64,000 bases of DNA from Bifidobacterium primatium (GTDB lineage: Bacteria; Actinomycetota; Actinomycetes; Actinomycetales; Bifidobacteriaceae). The position numbers and the translations under genes are program-made. Below are positions 36,195-44,699 of the stretch, one piece after another. Below the pieces are notes generated by a model. It worked only from the letters and a program-made list of their open reading frames with translations. It did no database searches and was not told the DNA's origin. The stretch spans positions 152,969-216,968 of the forward strand of contig NZ_PEBI01000005.1 of the NCBI RefSeq assembly GCF_002802875.1. Direction: 5' to 3'. Position 1 is the first letter of the stretch. Each line of letters starts with the position of its first letter.

Positions 36195-36968
36195 CTACTC
36201 CTGCGCGAAGAACTCCTGGTAGATCGAATCCTTGGCGCGGTTGAACCTTTCGCCGACACGCGTGCGCGGCGTTCCCAGGTCGACGTGTTCCACACGCCTG
36301 ATCTCGCCGGGATGCGGCTTCATCACCACGACGGTCTCTCCCAGATACACGGCCTCATCGATGTCGTGCGTCACAATCACCATCGTGATGCCTTCGGACT
36401 GCCAGATGCGCAGCAGCTGGTCCTGCAACTTGATTTTGGTGATGGCGTCGAGCGCGCCGAACGGCTCGTCGAGCAGCAGGATCTTCGGACGGTTGGCGAG
36501 CGCGCGGGCGATGGCCACGCGCTGCGACATGCCGCCGGAGAGCTGCTTGGGCAGCGCGTCCTCGAATCCGGTCAGACCCACGAGATCGATGTTCTCCTGA
36601 ATCAGGTCGTCGTTGTGTTTTTCCGAATCGGGCAGCGCGAACCGGATGTTCTCGCGCACGGAGAACCATGGCAGCAGGCGGTGGTCCTGGAAGACGAAGC
36701 CCTTGTCGCGGCCAGGGCCGGGAATCGGCCGGCCGTCCATCAGGGCCTCGCCGTCGTATTCGGTGTCGAGGCCGCCGATGATGCGCAGGAGCGTGGATTT
36801 TCCGCAGCCGGATGGTCCGATGATGGAGGTGAATCCGCCGCGCGGCAGCGAAATCGAAACATCGTGCAATGCCTCGACTGGCCCGTGTTCCGAGGTGAAC
36901 ACCTTGGTCAGGTGCCGGATGTCGATGATGTTGTCGGCGCTGCCGCCGTCGATGTTGTTGTCGCTCAT
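36195..36968 (-). CDS. ssuB: Aliphatic sulfonate ABC transporter ATPase
   Basis: Nitrate/sulfonate/taurine-class ATPase, 257 residues. Walker A is GPSGCGKST, the signature LSGGMSQRVA, Walker B LLLDEPFGALD and the switch is VTHDIDEAVYLG; these are typical of SsuB/TauB. Third gene of ssuA-ssuC-ssuB on the minus strand, 76 nt after the permease. The substrate (isethionate, taurine or another sulfonate) cannot be told from sequence. Confidence 0.87.
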   Translation of the reverse strand: MSDNNIDGGSADNIIDIRHLTKVFTSEHGPVEALHDVSISLPRGGFTSIIGPSGCGKSTLLRIIGGLDTEYDGEALMDGRPIPGPGRDKGFVFQDHRLLPWFSVRENIRFALPDSEKHNDDLIQENIDLVGLTGFEDALPKQLSGGMSQRVAIARALANRPKILLLDEPFGALDAITKIKLQDQLLRIWQSEGITMVIVTHDIDEAVYLGETVVVMKPHPGEIRRVEHVDLGTPRTRVGERFNRAKDSIYQEFFAQE

Positions 36969-37044
36969 GCCACGCTTCCAGTCGTTTTCGATTCAGTGCC
37001 GTAAGTCGGCGCCTTGCCTGCCATCCAGCGTTACACCGCGCGGC

Positions 37045-37905
37045 TCACAGCCAGTTGACGATGCGGCGGCGCTGCCATTCGACGACGTCGTCCATGAGCT
37101 TGCCGACGATGCCGATGATGAGCATGGCGAGGATCACCACGTCGGGGCGGGACATCGAACGGCCGTCGGAAAGCATGAAGCCGACGCCGCTGGTCGCGCC
37201 GATCATTTCGGCGGCAACCACGCAGATCCATGCGCCGGAGAGGCCGAGGCGGATGCCGGTGAGCATCTGCGGCAGCGCGGCCGGCACGACGACCTGGCGG
37301 ATGAACCGCCACTTGGGAATCTCATAGACGCGGCCGAGTTCGAAGTAGCGCTTGTCGATGCCCTTGATGCCGTCGACGAAGTTGACGAACATGGGGAAGA
37401 ACGCGCCGATGAAGATGATGTAGACCTTGGAGTTCTCGCCGACGCCGAACCACAGGATGGCCAGCGGAATCCATGCGATGCCGGGGATGGGCCGCAGCAC
37501 CTGCATGACCAGGTCGATGAAGCGTTCGAATCGTCGCGAGACGCCGGCGGCGACGCCGAGCACGGCGGCCGCGACGAACGCGACGAGGAATCCTTCGAGC
37601 ACGCGTGCGATGCTGACGGCGATGTTGAGCCACAGTTCGCCGCTGCCCGCGTATTCGATGGTGGCCGAGACGATCTGCTGCGGCGTGGCCATGGCGTAGG
37701 AGGCGCTGCGTGCGCCGACGAACGCCCATACGGCCACGAGGATGACGGGCAGCGCGAGGTACAGCGCCCATTTGCCGACCTTGCCGGCGATTCCGCCGGC
37801 GGCGACGTTCCTGGCCGCCGTCTTGCGAACGGCGGTGGGTTTCTTCGCCGCCTTCGACGCCGCGACGGTAAACGATGAGATTCCTGTCAGCACCTTTTCC
37901 ACCAT
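37045..37905 (-). CDS. ssuC: Aliphatic sulfonate ABC transporter permease
   Basis: BPD-type inner membrane permease, 286 residues. A Lys/Ala-rich N-terminal tail of about 40 residues precedes six or so membrane helices. Characteristic parts are LRPIPGIAWIPLAILWFG (SsuC/TauC class) and the EAA loop near residue 200 (VVVPAALPQMLTGIRLGLS). It lies 6 nt after the binding-protein gene. Confidence 0.87.
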   Translation of the reverse strand: MVEKVLTGISSFTVAASKAAKKPTAVRKTAARNVAAGGIAGKVGKWALYLALPVILVAVWAFVGARSASYAMATPQQIVSATIEYAGSGELWLNIAVSIARVLEGFLVAFVAAAVLGVAAGVSRRFERFIDLVMQVLRPIPGIAWIPLAILWFGVGENSKVYIIFIGAFFPMFVNFVDGIKGIDKRYFELGRVYEIPKWRFIRQVVVPAALPQMLTGIRLGLSGAWICVVAAEMIGATSGVGFMLSDGRSMSRPDVVILAMLIIGIVGKLMDDVVEWQRRRIVNWL

Positions 37906-37911
37906 GTGCGA

Positions 37912-38973
37912 TCATTGCCCCTTCGTAGTCGTATCGTTCGTATTCGTGGTTTTCGAGTTGACGTTTGCGGTCAGGTAACTGGTGTCGATGAGTTCGTCGA
38001 CATCCACCTGGGATTTGAGGATGCCGTTCTTCCATGCGAAGTCGGCGACCTCACGGATGGCGGTGATGTCGTCGGGCTTGAGCTCGGTGGTGAACGTGAA
38101 GTGCTTCCATATCTTCTTGAGCAGGTCGGCGCTGACGCCGAAGTCCTTGGCCACGGCGTTCGCGGCCTTGTCCGGATTGCTGTTGATCTCGTCGGCGCCT
38201 CGCTGCACGGCGCGGTTGTATGCGCGCACGATGTCGGGATGCGCCTTGGCGTAGCTGGTCGTGAAGTAGGAGACCATATTGCCGCGCTTGACGCCCGTGC
38301 CGTCGGCCAGCACGCGGGCCGTGCCCTCGGTTTCGAGCTTGGTGACGTACTGCTCCCAGATGACGATGGCGTCGACGTTATGCGCCTGGATGGCGGCCAC
38401 CTGGTCCTCGGCGGAGAGGTTGGCGGTGTCCACGTCGCCCAGGGTCATGCCCTCCTTGGCGAGCAGCAGCGCGAGCAGGTGCTGCGCGTACGAACCCGTG
38501 GCGTAGCCGACCTTCCTGCCGCGCAGGTCGGCGACGGAATGAATCGGAGAGTCCTTGGGGACCATGATGGCGAGCGCCTTCTCGCCGTAGGCCACGTTGG
38601 AGACGATGGTGACGTCCTGGCCGGTGGATTTCGCGATGACGGCGGGCAGGTCGGCGGCGTATCCGACGTCGTCGTTGCCGGCGGCCATGGCCTCGTTCAC
38701 CAGCGGGCCGCTTTTGAACGAATCCCAGGTGTAGGAGGCGTGTTCCTTGGCGAGCTCCTCCTTGAGGTAGCCGAATTCGTGGGCCACCCAGACGTCGGAG
38801 TAGAGCGGATAGGGTTGGGCGGCGATGCGCAGGGTCGTGGTGCTGCCGTCGGAGCCGGCGTTACGAATCGCCTTGCTGCCGGCGTCGGCGATGTATTCGC
38901 TGGGCCATGCGCAGCCGGCCAGTATGACCGCCGTGATGCGTGTGATCGCCGATGCAAACCCTGTGCGTTTCAT
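37912..38973 (-). CDS. ssuA: Sulfonate-type ABC substrate-binding lipoprotein
   Basis: Periplasmic-binding-fold lipoprotein of 353 residues. The signal peptide ends at the lipobox ILAGC (Cys21). SsuA/TauA-like features are MAAGNDDVGYAADLPAVIA, RGRKVGYATGSYAQHLL and HNVDAIVIWEQYVTKL. AAGGGGAAT lies before the ATG. First gene of the operon. An operator-like site is 182 bp upstream at 39155-39176. The ligand is unknown; isethionate is attractive because a separate TauABC set is present at 52-55 kb. Confidence 0.82.
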   Translation of the reverse strand: MKRTGFASAITRITAVILAGCAWPSEYIADAGSKAIRNAGSDGSTTTLRIAAQPYPLYSDVWVAHEFGYLKEELAKEHASYTWDSFKSGPLVNEAMAAGNDDVGYAADLPAVIAKSTGQDVTIVSNVAYGEKALAIMVPKDSPIHSVADLRGRKVGYATGSYAQHLLALLLAKEGMTLGDVDTANLSAEDQVAAIQAHNVDAIVIWEQYVTKLETEGTARVLADGTGVKRGNMVSYFTTSYAKAHPDIVRAYNRAVQRGADEINSNPDKAANAVAKDFGVSADLLKKIWKHFTFTTELKPDDITAIREVADFAWKNGILKSQVDVDELIDTSYLTANVNSKTTNTNDTTTKGQ

Positions 38974-39154
38974 ATTCCCCTTGGATTCCCGATTTTTCGT
39001 GTGGAGCTTCCCCGCTGTCGTCGGCTTCCGATGGGCGATACGCCTCGATGGAAAGCCGTGCCTTTCGGCTTGATTTCAATTATTCCCACGCAATATGTCG
39101 CCGACCACGAAAATCGACATATTGGGGTAGTCCAAAAATCTTGAGCGGTTTATT

Positions 39155-39176
39155 AACCGTTGGAATTGCAGCATTT
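39155..39176. promoter_or_regulatory. Operator-like site upstream of the sulfonate transporter operon
   Basis: Read on the minus strand it matches the site at 58414 at 18 of 22 positions, including TGCAATTCCAACG. It lies between the peptide ABC ATPase end and the ssuA start. Confidence 0.5.
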
Positions 39177-39286
39177 CCAATCGTTTCGCGTCGGCACGCG
39201 AAAGAGCCCGGCGGGCGGGGACTGCCCGTCGGGCCGTGCGGGACGACTCCGACGACGTCGGCGACGGCGGCCTTCCCGGGAGACCG

Positions 39287-41005
39287 TCAACGCCCGGGGA
39301 TGGCGTCGAGGAGCTTTTTGGTGTAGGCGTTGCGCGGATGACCGAAGACGTCCTCCACGCTGCCGTGTTCCACGATGCTGCCGTGCTCGAGTACGGCGAT
39401 GTCGTCGGCGAGGCCGGCGACGACGGCGAGATCATGGGAGACGAACACGTAGGTGACGCCCAGCGACTCCTGCAGGTCCTTGAGCAGATCGAGGATCTGC
39501 GATTGCACGGAGACGTCGAGCGCGGAGACCGGTTCGTCGAGGAACAGGATCTTCGGGCTGATGGCGAGCGCCCTGGCGATGGCCACGCGCTGGCATTGGC
39601 CGCCGGAGAGTTCGGAGCCTTTGGCGTCGAGCAGCCGTGCTGGCAACGAGACACGGTCGAGCAGTTCGGCGATGCGTTGGCTGCGGCGACGGCGGTTGCC
39701 GTAGCCGAACGACCGCAGCGGCTCGTCGATGACCTTGCGCACGGTGTAGTTCGGGTCGAGCGAGTCGAACGGGTTCTGCTGGACGAGCTGGAAGTTGCGG
39801 CGTTCCGCACGCAGGGCCCGCCCATGCAGTTCGTGGATATTGCGGCCGTCGACGAGCACGGTGCCGGAGGTCGGCGCGGAGAGAGCGAGCGCCAGCCGCA
39901 GCAGCGTGGACTTGCCGGATCCGGATTCGCCGACGATGGCCAGCGTCCGGCCGGTGCGCGCGGTGAGCGATACGTGGTCGAGCGCGTTGAACGCCTCGCC
40001 GCGGCCGCCGCGCTCGTGATACACCTTGGAGACGTCGTTCCAGTTCACGGCGATGCCGTCGTCGGAAGGTTCGACGGATTCGGCACGGTTCTCGTGGCCG
40101 TCATGTTCGCCGCGTTCGTCGTCAAGCACGTTGTCGCGCACCTGGAATGCCGGCGCGCAGGCGAGCAGATGCCGTGTGTACGATTCCTTGGGATGATCAA
40201 GCACCTGACGCGTGTCGCCCTGTTCGACGAGCCGCCCGTTGTGGATGACGAGCAGCCGTCGGGTGCGGTCGGAGGCGACCGCCAGGTCGTGGGTGATCAT
40301 CACCAGGGTGATGCCGCGTTTGCGTACCAGTGATTCAAGCACGTCGAGGATGCGCTTCTGCACGGTGACGTCCAGCGCGCTGGTCGGCTCGTCGGCCACG
40401 ATGATCTCCGGTTCGCTGGCGAGCGCCTGCGCGATGAGCACGCGCTGCTGCAGGCCGCCGGAGAGTTCGTGCGGATACTGCCGGTAGCGCAGTTCGGGTC
40501 GGTCGATGCCGACTTCGGTGAACAGTTCGACGACGCGTTCGCGCGCCTCCTGCCGTGACCGTTCGGGATGCCGCAGCCGTACGATCTGTTCGGTCTGCCG
40601 GCCGACGGTCATGGTCGGGTCGAGGTTGGTGCGTGGGTCCTGCGGGACGAATCCGAGGATTCGTCCGCGGACCCGCCGCCATTCATGTTCCGCGGCGTGG
40701 GTGAAGTCCTCGCCGAACAGGGAGAACGAGCCGGTTATGTCGGCGTTCTGGGGCAGGATGCCGAGGAACGTGTCGACGAGCGTGGATTTTCCGGAGCCGG
40801 ATTCGCCCACGATGCCGACGGTGTCGCCGCGTCGGACGGTGAATGTCACGTCGTCGACGGCGGTGACGTCGCGCCGCGCCGAATGGTAGGTCACGCTCAG
40901 ATGCGAGACCTCGATGACCGGCTCGCCGCCGATGGTGGCGCCGCTATTGTTGCCGTTGCCGATGGCGTTGTTGCCGCCAATGATGTCGTTGTCGATGCCG
41001 CTCAT
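39287..41005 (-). CDS. Peptide/nickel-type ABC transporter dual ATPase
   Basis: Fusion of two ABC domains (DppD-DppF type), 572 residues. Domain 1 has Walker A GESGSGKST and signature ELSGGLQQRV; domain 2 has a second GESGSGKST and ELSGGQCQRV, joined by an acidic linker near residue 340 (DDERGEHDGHENRAES). The start at ATG 41005 overlaps the upstream permease by 4 nt; an upstream in-frame ATG at 41140 would overlap it deeply. Last gene of binding protein-permease-permease-ATPase. Confidence 0.88.
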   Translation of the reverse strand: MSGIDNDIIGGNNAIGNGNNSGATIGGEPVIEVSHLSVTYHSARRDVTAVDDVTFTVRRGDTVGIVGESGSGKSTLVDTFLGILPQNADITGSFSLFGEDFTHAAEHEWRRVRGRILGFVPQDPRTNLDPTMTVGRQTEQIVRLRHPERSRQEARERVVELFTEVGIDRPELRYRQYPHELSGGLQQRVLIAQALASEPEIIVADEPTSALDVTVQKRILDVLESLVRKRGITLVMITHDLAVASDRTRRLLVIHNGRLVEQGDTRQVLDHPKESYTRHLLACAPAFQVRDNVLDDERGEHDGHENRAESVEPSDDGIAVNWNDVSKVYHERGGRGEAFNALDHVSLTARTGRTLAIVGESGSGKSTLLRLALALSAPTSGTVLVDGRNIHELHGRALRAERRNFQLVQQNPFDSLDPNYTVRKVIDEPLRSFGYGNRRRRSQRIAELLDRVSLPARLLDAKGSELSGGQCQRVAIARALAISPKILFLDEPVSALDVSVQSQILDLLKDLQESLGVTYVFVSHDLAVVAGLADDIAVLEHGSIVEHGSVEDVFGHPRNAYTKKLLDAIPGR

Positions 41006-41928
41006 CGTTCCCCTCGTTTCAGATTGTTCGCCAGCACGGTGGCGGAAAGCACGGTCAGGACCACCACGAATCCGGGGATCAGCGAGATCCACAGGCTGGT
41101 GATGAGGTAGTTGCGGCCGTCGTTGATGAGCGAGCCCCATTCCGCGGCCGGCGGCTTGGCGCCGAAGCCGAGGAAGCTCAATGTGGCCACCGACATGATG
41201 ACCGCACCGAAGTCGAGCATCGCAAGCACGGAGACCGGGCCGAGGACGTTGCGCAGAATATGCGAGAACACGATGCGCAGGGGCGAGACGCCGGAGACGA
41301 CGGCAGCCTCCACGTACGCGCGGTTCCTGATCTTCAGCGTCTGGGCGCGTGTGGTGCGTGCGAAGCCGGGCAGGCTGGCCACGCCGATGGCGACGGCGAC
41401 GGGCGTGGTGCCGAAGCCGATGGCCGTGACGATGGTGATGGACAGCAGCAGACCGGGGATGGAGAGCAGCACGTCGACTGCGCGCATGAGCACGGTGTCG
41501 ACGATGCCGCCGACGTATGCCGACGCGATGCCGATGATGAGGCCGCCGACCACCGCGATGGCGAGCGACAGCAGCGAGGCCGTCACCGTGGCGTGCGCGC
41601 CGTATACGGTGCGGGCGAAGAGATCGCGTCCGAGCTGGTCGGTGCCGAACCAGTGCGCCGCGCTCGGCGCCTGGAACATATGTGCCGGGTCGGTGGCGTA
41701 CGGGTCCTTGCGGGCCACCAGCGACGGCAGGAACGAGGCGATCAGTATCACCACGGTGAACAGGCCGGCCAGCGTGGTCGAGACGCCGCTGTGGGCGCGC
41801 AGCCCGTCGCCGATGCCCCGCAATGCCGTTCCGATGGACGCACGAACGCGAACGGGCAGGCTCCGCGTTTCCGGCGACGCCTTCACCGCAGCGTCGACGG
41901 TTGATTCGATTTGCAATGCACTGCTCAT
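41002..41928 (-). CDS. Peptide/nickel-type ABC permease (DppC-like)
   Basis: Inner membrane permease of 308 residues. After a soluble N-terminus it has the DppC-type HWFGTDQLGRDLFARTVYGA motif and a conserved cytoplasmic loop (GVSPLRIVFSHILRNVLGP), then five or so helices. It starts 1 nt after the other permease ends and overlaps the ATPase gene. Confidence 0.88.
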   Translation of the reverse strand: MSSALQIESTVDAAVKASPETRSLPVRVRASIGTALRGIGDGLRAHSGVSTTLAGLFTVVILIASFLPSLVARKDPYATDPAHMFQAPSAAHWFGTDQLGRDLFARTVYGAHATVTASLLSLAIAVVGGLIIGIASAYVGGIVDTVLMRAVDVLLSIPGLLLSITIVTAIGFGTTPVAVAIGVASLPGFARTTRAQTLKIRNRAYVEAAVVSGVSPLRIVFSHILRNVLGPVSVLAMLDFGAVIMSVATLSFLGFGAKPPAAEWGSLINDGRNYLITSLWISLIPGFVVVLTVLSATVLANNLKRGER

Positions 41929-41929
41929 C

Positions 41930-42895
41930 TCACACCTCCTTGGCTGTGTGGGAGATTCGCGGATCGAGCAACGGGTAGATCAGATCCACGACGAGGTTGA
42001 CCACCACGAACGCCGCGGCCGCGAGCAGGACCACGCCTTGCACGACGGGGAAGTCCTGGTTCTGCACGGCCTGTTGGATGAGCAGGCCGACTCCCTGACG
42101 GGAGAACACGGTCTCCGCCACGATCGCACCGTTCACGGTGCCGCCGACGATGAGGCCGAGCATGGTCAGCGCCGGCAGCGAACCGTTCTTGATGACATGG
42201 CTGACGATGATGGACCGACGGCTGAATCCGTGGGCCTTGGCGGCCACGATGAACGGCTCGCGCATCACGGTGTCGAATCCGTCCATCAGAAGCTTCGAAA
42301 GCATGGCGCTCACGGGAATGGCCATGGTGACGACGGGCAGCACCATCGTCTTCCAGCCGGTCTGCCCGATGGACGGCAGCAGGCCGAGCCAGAAGGAGAA
42401 CACCTGCATGAGCAGCAGGCCGATCCAGAAGGTCGGCACCGACACCGACAGCGTCGGCAGCGACTGGAGGATCGCTCGGATGGTCTTCTGACGGAAGTAC
42501 GAGGCGGCGAACGCGAGCGCGAAGGCCACGACGACGGCGAGCAGCACGGCGAGCAGGCTCACGGAGATGGTCATGCCCAGTCGCGTGGCGATCAGGGACG
42601 CCACGTTGGAGCCGTATTGGTACGAGGTGCCGAGGTCGCCGTGCAGGGCGGCGAACAGCACGCTGAAGTAGTGTCGCACCGGTGATTCGTTGAGACCGAA
42701 TTCGGCACGGACCTGGGCGATCGCGTTCGGGTCGCCCACGGCCTCCTGCATGCCGCGGGCCACGAGAATCGACTGCTCGACGTTCTTGGGCAGCAGATTG
42801 AGGATGACATACGTCACCGTGTAGGCGGCCCAGAGTACAAGGACCGCCTGCCCGATGCGTTTGGCGAGGTACACCGCATATCCTTTGGGATTCAT
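41930..42895 (-). CDS. Peptide/nickel-type ABC permease (DppB-like)
   Basis: Inner membrane permease of 321 residues with six hydrophobic segments. DppB features: the N-terminal helix followed by an extracellular stretch (FGLNESPVRHYFSVLFAALHGDLG), the loop AKAHGFSRRSIIVSHVIKNG, and QGVVLLAAAAFVVVNLVVDL near the end. It lies 22 nt after the binding-protein gene. Confidence 0.88.
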   Translation of the reverse strand: MNPKGYAVYLAKRIGQAVLVLWAAYTVTYVILNLLPKNVEQSILVARGMQEAVGDPNAIAQVRAEFGLNESPVRHYFSVLFAALHGDLGTSYQYGSNVASLIATRLGMTISVSLLAVLLAVVVAFALAFAASYFRQKTIRAILQSLPTLSVSVPTFWIGLLLMQVFSFWLGLLPSIGQTGWKTMVLPVVTMAIPVSAMLSKLLMDGFDTVMREPFIVAAKAHGFSRRSIIVSHVIKNGSLPALTMLGLIVGGTVNGAIVAETVFSRQGVGLLIQQAVQNQDFPVVQGVVLLAAAAFVVVNLVVDLIYPLLDPRISHTAKEV

Positions 42896-42917
42896 GATGG
42901 GGTCGCTTCCCGTCCGT

Positions 42918-44582
42918 CTACTTCGACAGCCACGTGTCGGTGAAGTCGACGGTGGTCTCCACCGCGAACCGGGTGCCGTGCACCTTGCTGGATACGGCGA
43001 GGTCCTGCGTGCGTTCGGCCAGCGGAATCGCGGCGTAGTTCTCCTCGATGAACTTCTGGAACTTCTCGTACTGCTGGAGTCGCGCCTCCTTGGTGGTGCC
43101 CTCGTCGGCCTGCTTGAGGATTCCCTGCGCCTGCTTGAGCTTGTCGGGGGTCAGCGAGTGCACGCCGCTGTAGAAGGACGGCTGGTCGCTGTAGATGAGG
43201 TCGAACACGTTCGGGTCGTTCTTGGCGTTGTACGGCGTGGTCACGAAGTCGTAGTCGCCGCTCTTCACGCGGTTGAGGTTCTCGCCGGCGGAGGGGTTGA
43301 TGTCCACCTGCAGATCGATGCCCACCTTGCGCAGCTGGTCGATGAGCAGCTCCTGTCCGGTGCGCTTGGTCGCGTCGAACCATACGAGGGTCAGCTTCTT
43401 GCCGTTCTTGTGGCGGTAGCCGTCGGCGCCTTGCTTCCATCCGGCCTCGTCAAGCAGCGCGTTGGCCTTGCTCGTGTCGTAGGTGGTCGTCGACGGCGAC
43501 TTCACCAGTCCCACGCTGGTGGCGTCGTAGATGCTGCCGACCACCGGGTAATCCTCGCGATATACGGCGGATGCGTACGTGGAACGGTCGATGGCGTAGG
43601 AGAGCGCCTGCCGTACCTTGATGTCGCTCAGCGGCTTGCCGGATGCCACGTTCGGATAGATGTCGAACGCCTGGCCGGGAATGGAATGCGACTGTATGGA
43701 GCCGCCCGCGGCCTTGATCTGCGCCACGGCGTTGCGCGTGAACTGTTCGGTGGTGGCCGCATGGATGGCGTCGGCCTGGCCGCTGGAGAAGCTGCCGAGT
43801 CGCACGGACTCCTCCGGCACGTACGAGACCTCGATGGTGTCGAGGTATGCCGGGCCCTGGTGCTTGGCGAGCTCGCTGGTCGGCTTGTAGTCGGCACGGC
43901 GCTTGAGAATCGTCTTGGTGTTCGGATCGTACTTTTCAAGGGTGAACGGGCCGGTGCCGTACACGCCCTGTCCGGAGCAGCGCTGGGCGGCCGGGATGTC
44001 CAGCGACTTCGGCGCGATGATGCCGAACTTGGTGGATGCCGTGGAGTTGAGGAACGCGAGGTTCGGCACGGAGAACGTCACCTTCACCGTCCTGGAGTCC
44101 ACTGCCTCGGTCTTCTTCAGTGTGTTCAGCGACAGCACCTTGGAGATTGCCGCCTGCTTCGAAAGCGAGTTGATGTTCTTCACCACGGCGGCGGCGTCAA
44201 GCTTCTCGCCGTCCGAGAACGTGATGCCCTGCTTGATGTGGAACGTGTACGTCTTCGCGTCCTTGCTCACCTGCCAGTCGGAGGCGAGCCTCGGCACCAG
44301 TTTGCCGGTGTCGGGATTCTGATCGGTCAGCGACTCAACGTAGTTGCGCACGACCGTGCGCGGACCGGAGTCGGAGATGGCCTGCGACGGGTCGATGCAC
44401 TGGCCGGTGTCCGGGAACTGGATGAGTCGCAGGGTTCCGCCCTGCTGAGGAGTGCCGGCCACTGCGGCATTGCTGGCCCCGGCGTTGCCGCATGCCGACA
44501 GCGCCGCTATGGCCGCCACTGCGGCGAGCGCCGCCGCCGTCCTGCCGAATCGCCGGATGGGCGAATGATTGTCTTTGAACAT
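42918..44582 (-). CDS. Peptide-type ABC substrate-binding lipoprotein
   Basis: SBP_bac_5 family receptor, 554 residues. The lipobox is LSAC near residue 31. Family features: GTLRLIQFPDTGQCIDPS near the mature N-terminus, LASDWQVSKDAKTYTFHIKQGITFSDGEKL, and YGTGPFTLEKYDP. The ligand may be a peptide, an amide or another organic solute. It lies 117 nt downstream of an amidohydrolase gene, which suggests that the imported compound is hydrolysed by that enzyme. Confidence 0.87.
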   Translation of the reverse strand: MFKDNHSPIRRFGRTAAALAAVAAIAALSACGNAGASNAAVAGTPQQGGTLRLIQFPDTGQCIDPSQAISDSGPRTVVRNYVESLTDQNPDTGKLVPRLASDWQVSKDAKTYTFHIKQGITFSDGEKLDAAAVVKNINSLSKQAAISKVLSLNTLKKTEAVDSRTVKVTFSVPNLAFLNSTASTKFGIIAPKSLDIPAAQRCSGQGVYGTGPFTLEKYDPNTKTILKRRADYKPTSELAKHQGPAYLDTIEVSYVPEESVRLGSFSSGQADAIHAATTEQFTRNAVAQIKAAGGSIQSHSIPGQAFDIYPNVASGKPLSDIKVRQALSYAIDRSTYASAVYREDYPVVGSIYDATSVGLVKSPSTTTYDTSKANALLDEAGWKQGADGYRHKNGKKLTLVWFDATKRTGQELLIDQLRKVGIDLQVDINPSAGENLNRVKSGDYDFVTTPYNAKNDPNVFDLIYSDQPSFYSGVHSLTPDKLKQAQGILKQADEGTTKEARLQQYEKFQKFIEENYAAIPLAERTQDLAVSSKVHGTRFAVETTVDFTDTWLSK

Positions 44583-44699
44583 GATGATTCCCCTTCATGA
44601 TTGATTGATTGTTGTTTCCGGCCCCGCGACCCCCATCGCATGGCCGGCAAATCCATGAAAACCGAAGACGGTTCCCGTCCCCTCAGATTTCGCGCCCCA

